Shown here piece after piece: positions 62,165 through 64,000 of a stretch of DNA of 64,000 bases; position 1 is the stretch's first letter, and the number at the start of each line of letters is the position of its first letter. The translations under genes were made by a program, and so were the position numbers. Below the pieces are notes generated by a model. The model ran no database searches. It saw only the letters and a program-made list of their open reading frames with translations, and had not been told where the DNA came from. Location: contig JBFMBP010000091.1 of assembly GCA_040755155.1 (NCBI GenBank), positions 45,433-109,432 on the forward strand, read 5' to 3'. Source of the DNA: Candidatus Omnitrophota bacterium. Its GTDB lineage: Bacteria > Hinthialibacterota > Hinthialibacteria > Hinthialibacterales > Hinthialibacteraceae.

Positions 62165-64000
62165 TTACGCCCAACGCATGAATTCGCATGCAAACGAGGG
62201 AATGATATCCGGGTGATTGGGGCGTATGCGGATAGCGTAACCGTGACGCCCGCTTTCCTTGCAGGGGATTTCGAAGCGGAAGTTGTAAATCCCGTCTTTG
62301 GATTCGCCGGTATAATGCGATTTGTATATCGTTCCGTTTTGAATTTCTCCCTTGGAATCCAATAAACCGCATAACAATTCCACAGCTACGTCGTCGGGAG
62401 ACAAGGAAGCAAGGCGAGCGGAGACGGAGAGCGTAAGTTCGTCGTCTACTTCCAGATCGGAATCGACGGCGCCGACATGCGTGATGGCGACATCTTTCCA
62501 GGTCGAACTAATTTTTCCAACCCAAGACGCCATATCCTTTCCGCGAGCGAAATCGTTCGCTTTCATGGAAATCAAAGCGCGATGACCTGGAAGATAGAAT
62601 TGCTCCGCGTATTCTTGCAACATGCGATGCGTATTGAAATGCCGTCCGAGAATTTTTATGGATTTTTTCATTTTGGCGATCCAATCTCTCGGCAATCCGG
62701 TGTTATCGCGCTTGAAGAATAGGGGGATGATTTCGTTTTCGAAGCAATGGAACAAGGAGTGGCATTCCACTTTGTCCTGTTGGGCGGGATCGCGAAATTC
62801 CTCCCGGTTGCCGATGGCCCAGCCGACTTCGGGATCGAAGCCTTCATCCCACCATCCATCGAGAATGCTGACGTTCAATCCGCCGTTGGGAGCTACTTTC
62901 ATGCCGCTTGTACCGGAGGCTTCCAAAGGCCGTTGGGGAGTGTTGAGCCAAACATCGACGCCTTGAACCAGGTAGCGGGCGACGTTGATATCGTAATCTT
63001 CCAGAAAGACGATGCGGGAACGGAACGGTTCTTCCTGAATGGCATGAACGATGGATTTGATGATCTCCTTGGCGGGAGTATCTTGGGGATGCGCCTTGCC
63101 GGCGAAGATGAATTGAACAGGTTGGTCTTCGACCGTAAGCAGTCTTTTCAAGCGTTCCATATCGGAAAACAGAAGATGAGCGCGCTTATAGGTGGCGAAC
63201 CGGCGGGCGAAGCCGATGGTTAAGGCGTGTGGACTAAGCGCTTCTTCCGCCGCCGCGATTTCGGCGCTATGCAGTCCGCGCCGAACCAATTGCTTCTTCA
63301 AGCGGTTACGGGCGAAGAAGACGAGACGTTCCCGCCGCCGCTGATGGGTGCGCCAAAGTTCGATGTCGGGGATGCGGTCGATGCGGTCCCAGACGCTGAA
63401 TTCCCAAGGTCTCTGAACGAATCGGGGACCGAGATAGGATTCGAAGAGATCGTTCAAATCGTGGCTGATCCAGGTGCGGGTGTGGATGCCGTTGGTGATA
63501 TGGGAGATAGGAATCTCGCCGTGGGGGACGTTGGGCCAAATGCAGCGCCACATTTTGCGGGATACTTCGCCGTGCAGCTTGCTGACGCCGTTGGAGAAAG
63601 CGGAACGGCGCAGCGCCAAGATCGTCATGACGTAGGGATCTTCGGTTTTGGCGTTGGGTTCTTGGCCAATGCGCAGGAAATCTTCCCAGGTTATTCCTAA
63701 ACGTCCAATCCATTTCCCCAAATATTTCTTGAGAAGCTGAGGATCGAAGCGTTCGTTTCCGGCGGGAACGGGAGTGTGGGTCGTAAATACGGAGGATGAC
63801 CAGACGATCTCGCGAGCTTCAGCGAGAGTGAGGCCGTTCGATTCCATATAATCCCGTATCCGCTCTAAAAGTTGAAACGCGGAATGCCCTTCGTTGATAT
63901 GGAAAACGGTGGGCTTAAGTCCCAGGGCTTTCAAGGCGCGGTAGCCGCCGATTCCCAAAAGCAATTCCTGCCGGATGCGCATGTCGCGGTCGCCGCCGTA
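62165..64000 (-). CDS. glgP: Alpha-glucan (glycogen/starch) phosphorylase, 5' end missing
   Basis: The 3' part of a phosphorylase of the short alpha-glucan phosphorylase family. The reading frame continues to the edge (YGGDRDMRIRQELLLGIGGY), so the start lies beyond the window and only about 611 residues are seen. The PLP-binding Lys is in EASGTSGMKVAPNGGLN. Other motifs are VFHINEGHSAFQLLERI, FTTHTPVPAGNERF, HITNGIHTRTWI, and HPQDTPAKEIIKSI. It releases glucose-1-phosphate from alpha-1,4-glucans. The last ~100 residues form an extra beta domain seen in this family. It is followed by pyruvate kinase on the same strand. Confidence 0.95.
   Translation of the reverse strand, partial: YGGDRDMRIRQELLLGIGGYRALKALGLKPTVFHINEGHSAFQLLERIRDYMESNGLTLAEAREIVWSSSVFTTHTPVPAGNERFDPQLLKKYLGKWIGRLGITWEDFLRIGQEPNAKTEDPYVMTILALRRSAFSNGVSKLHGEVSRKMWRCIWPNVPHGEIPISHITNGIHTRTWISHDLNDLFESYLGPRFVQRPWEFSVWDRIDRIPDIELWRTHQRRRERLVFFARNRLKKQLVRRGLHSAEIAAAEEALSPHALTIGFARRFATYKRAHLLFSDMERLKRLLTVEDQPVQFIFAGKAHPQDTPAKEIIKSIVHAIQEEPFRSRIVFLEDYDINVARYLVQGVDVWLNTPQRPLEASGTSGMKVAPNGGLNVSILDGWWDEGFDPEVGWAIGNREEFRDPAQQDKVECHSLFHCFENEIIPLFFKRDNTGLPRDWIAKMKKSIKILGRHFNTHRMLQEYAEQFYLPGHRALISMKANDFARGKDMASWVGKISSTWKDVAITHVGAVDSDLEVDDELTLSVSARLASLSPDDVAVELLCGLLDSKGEIQNGTIYKSHYTGESKDGIYNFRFEIPCKESGRHGYAIRIRPNHPDIIPSFACEFMRWA

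Overview
The window suggests an uncultured Gram-negative, polysaccharide-degrading heterotroph. Coding density is high and base composition is near 50% G+C by eye. The Gram-negative call rests on an Mla-type lipid transport pair, lipoprotein signals and an outer-membrane-style alginate-acetylation pair. Tat-exported Gfo/Idh/MocA dehydrogenases, secreted clan GH-A glycosidases, reg_prop hybrid kinases, a type II pseudopilin and a probable futalosine-pathway menaquinone gene resemble lineages around Planctomycetes, Hydrogenedentes and Sumerlaeota. This placement is inferred from gene style only; no rRNA or tRNA was seen.

Layout. 1-2.4 kb: edge fragment, six-hairpin glycosidase, RDD membrane protein. 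2.6-7.0 kb: giant reg_prop hybrid histidine kinase, whose paralogue lies at 39.3-43.4 kb. 7.0-12.0 kb: a self-contained ZraS/ZraR/ZraP-like envelope stress module with a Met/Gly-rich sensor kinase, a sigma-54 activator, a near-perfect -24/-12 promoter, three inverted-repeat operators and an exported target made of 66-residue Ca-loop/LTxxQ repeats. 12.0-14.8 kb: AlgJ/AlgI-like acetylation pair, then a MITE-like repeat. 15.2-23.7 kb: MqnD-like protein, large GH-A glycosidase, RsmA, HEPN/MNT pair, MtnA and DeoC. 24-37.6 kb: two Tat Gfo/Idh/MocA oxidoreductases, pseudopilin, glycerate kinase, MlaD/MlaF, secreted glycosidase, GNAT, HEAT-repeat protein, aldo/keto reductase, YdjM-like protein and BioB. 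37.8-46.5 kb: duplicated-domain secreted protein, hybrid kinase, CheY-like regulator, Tat TIM-barrel isomerase and a lipoprotein. 46.5-49.0 kb: LemA and a membrane partner separated by a MntA/HepT pair and a four-helix-bundle gene between direct repeats. 49.5-53.6 kb: unknown charged helical protein and a Ser/Thr kinase overlapping a metallophosphoesterase. 53.9-64 kb: XylA, GlnE, ThiE/ThiG/ThiS, pyruvate kinase and a truncated alpha-glucan phosphorylase.

How it works together. Exported glycosidases and Tat-exported oxidoreductase/isomerase proteins would release and modify sugars outside the cytoplasm. XylA, DeoC, glycerate kinase, glucan phosphorylase and pyruvate kinase feed them to central metabolism. 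Large one-piece hybrid sensors, a Ser/Thr kinase and the sigma-54 module provide signalling. The strongest new signal is the 7.0-12.0 kb module: the operators, their equal distance to the two promoters, and a shared Gly-Met motif in sensor and target together indicate an autoregulated metal or envelope stress circuit.
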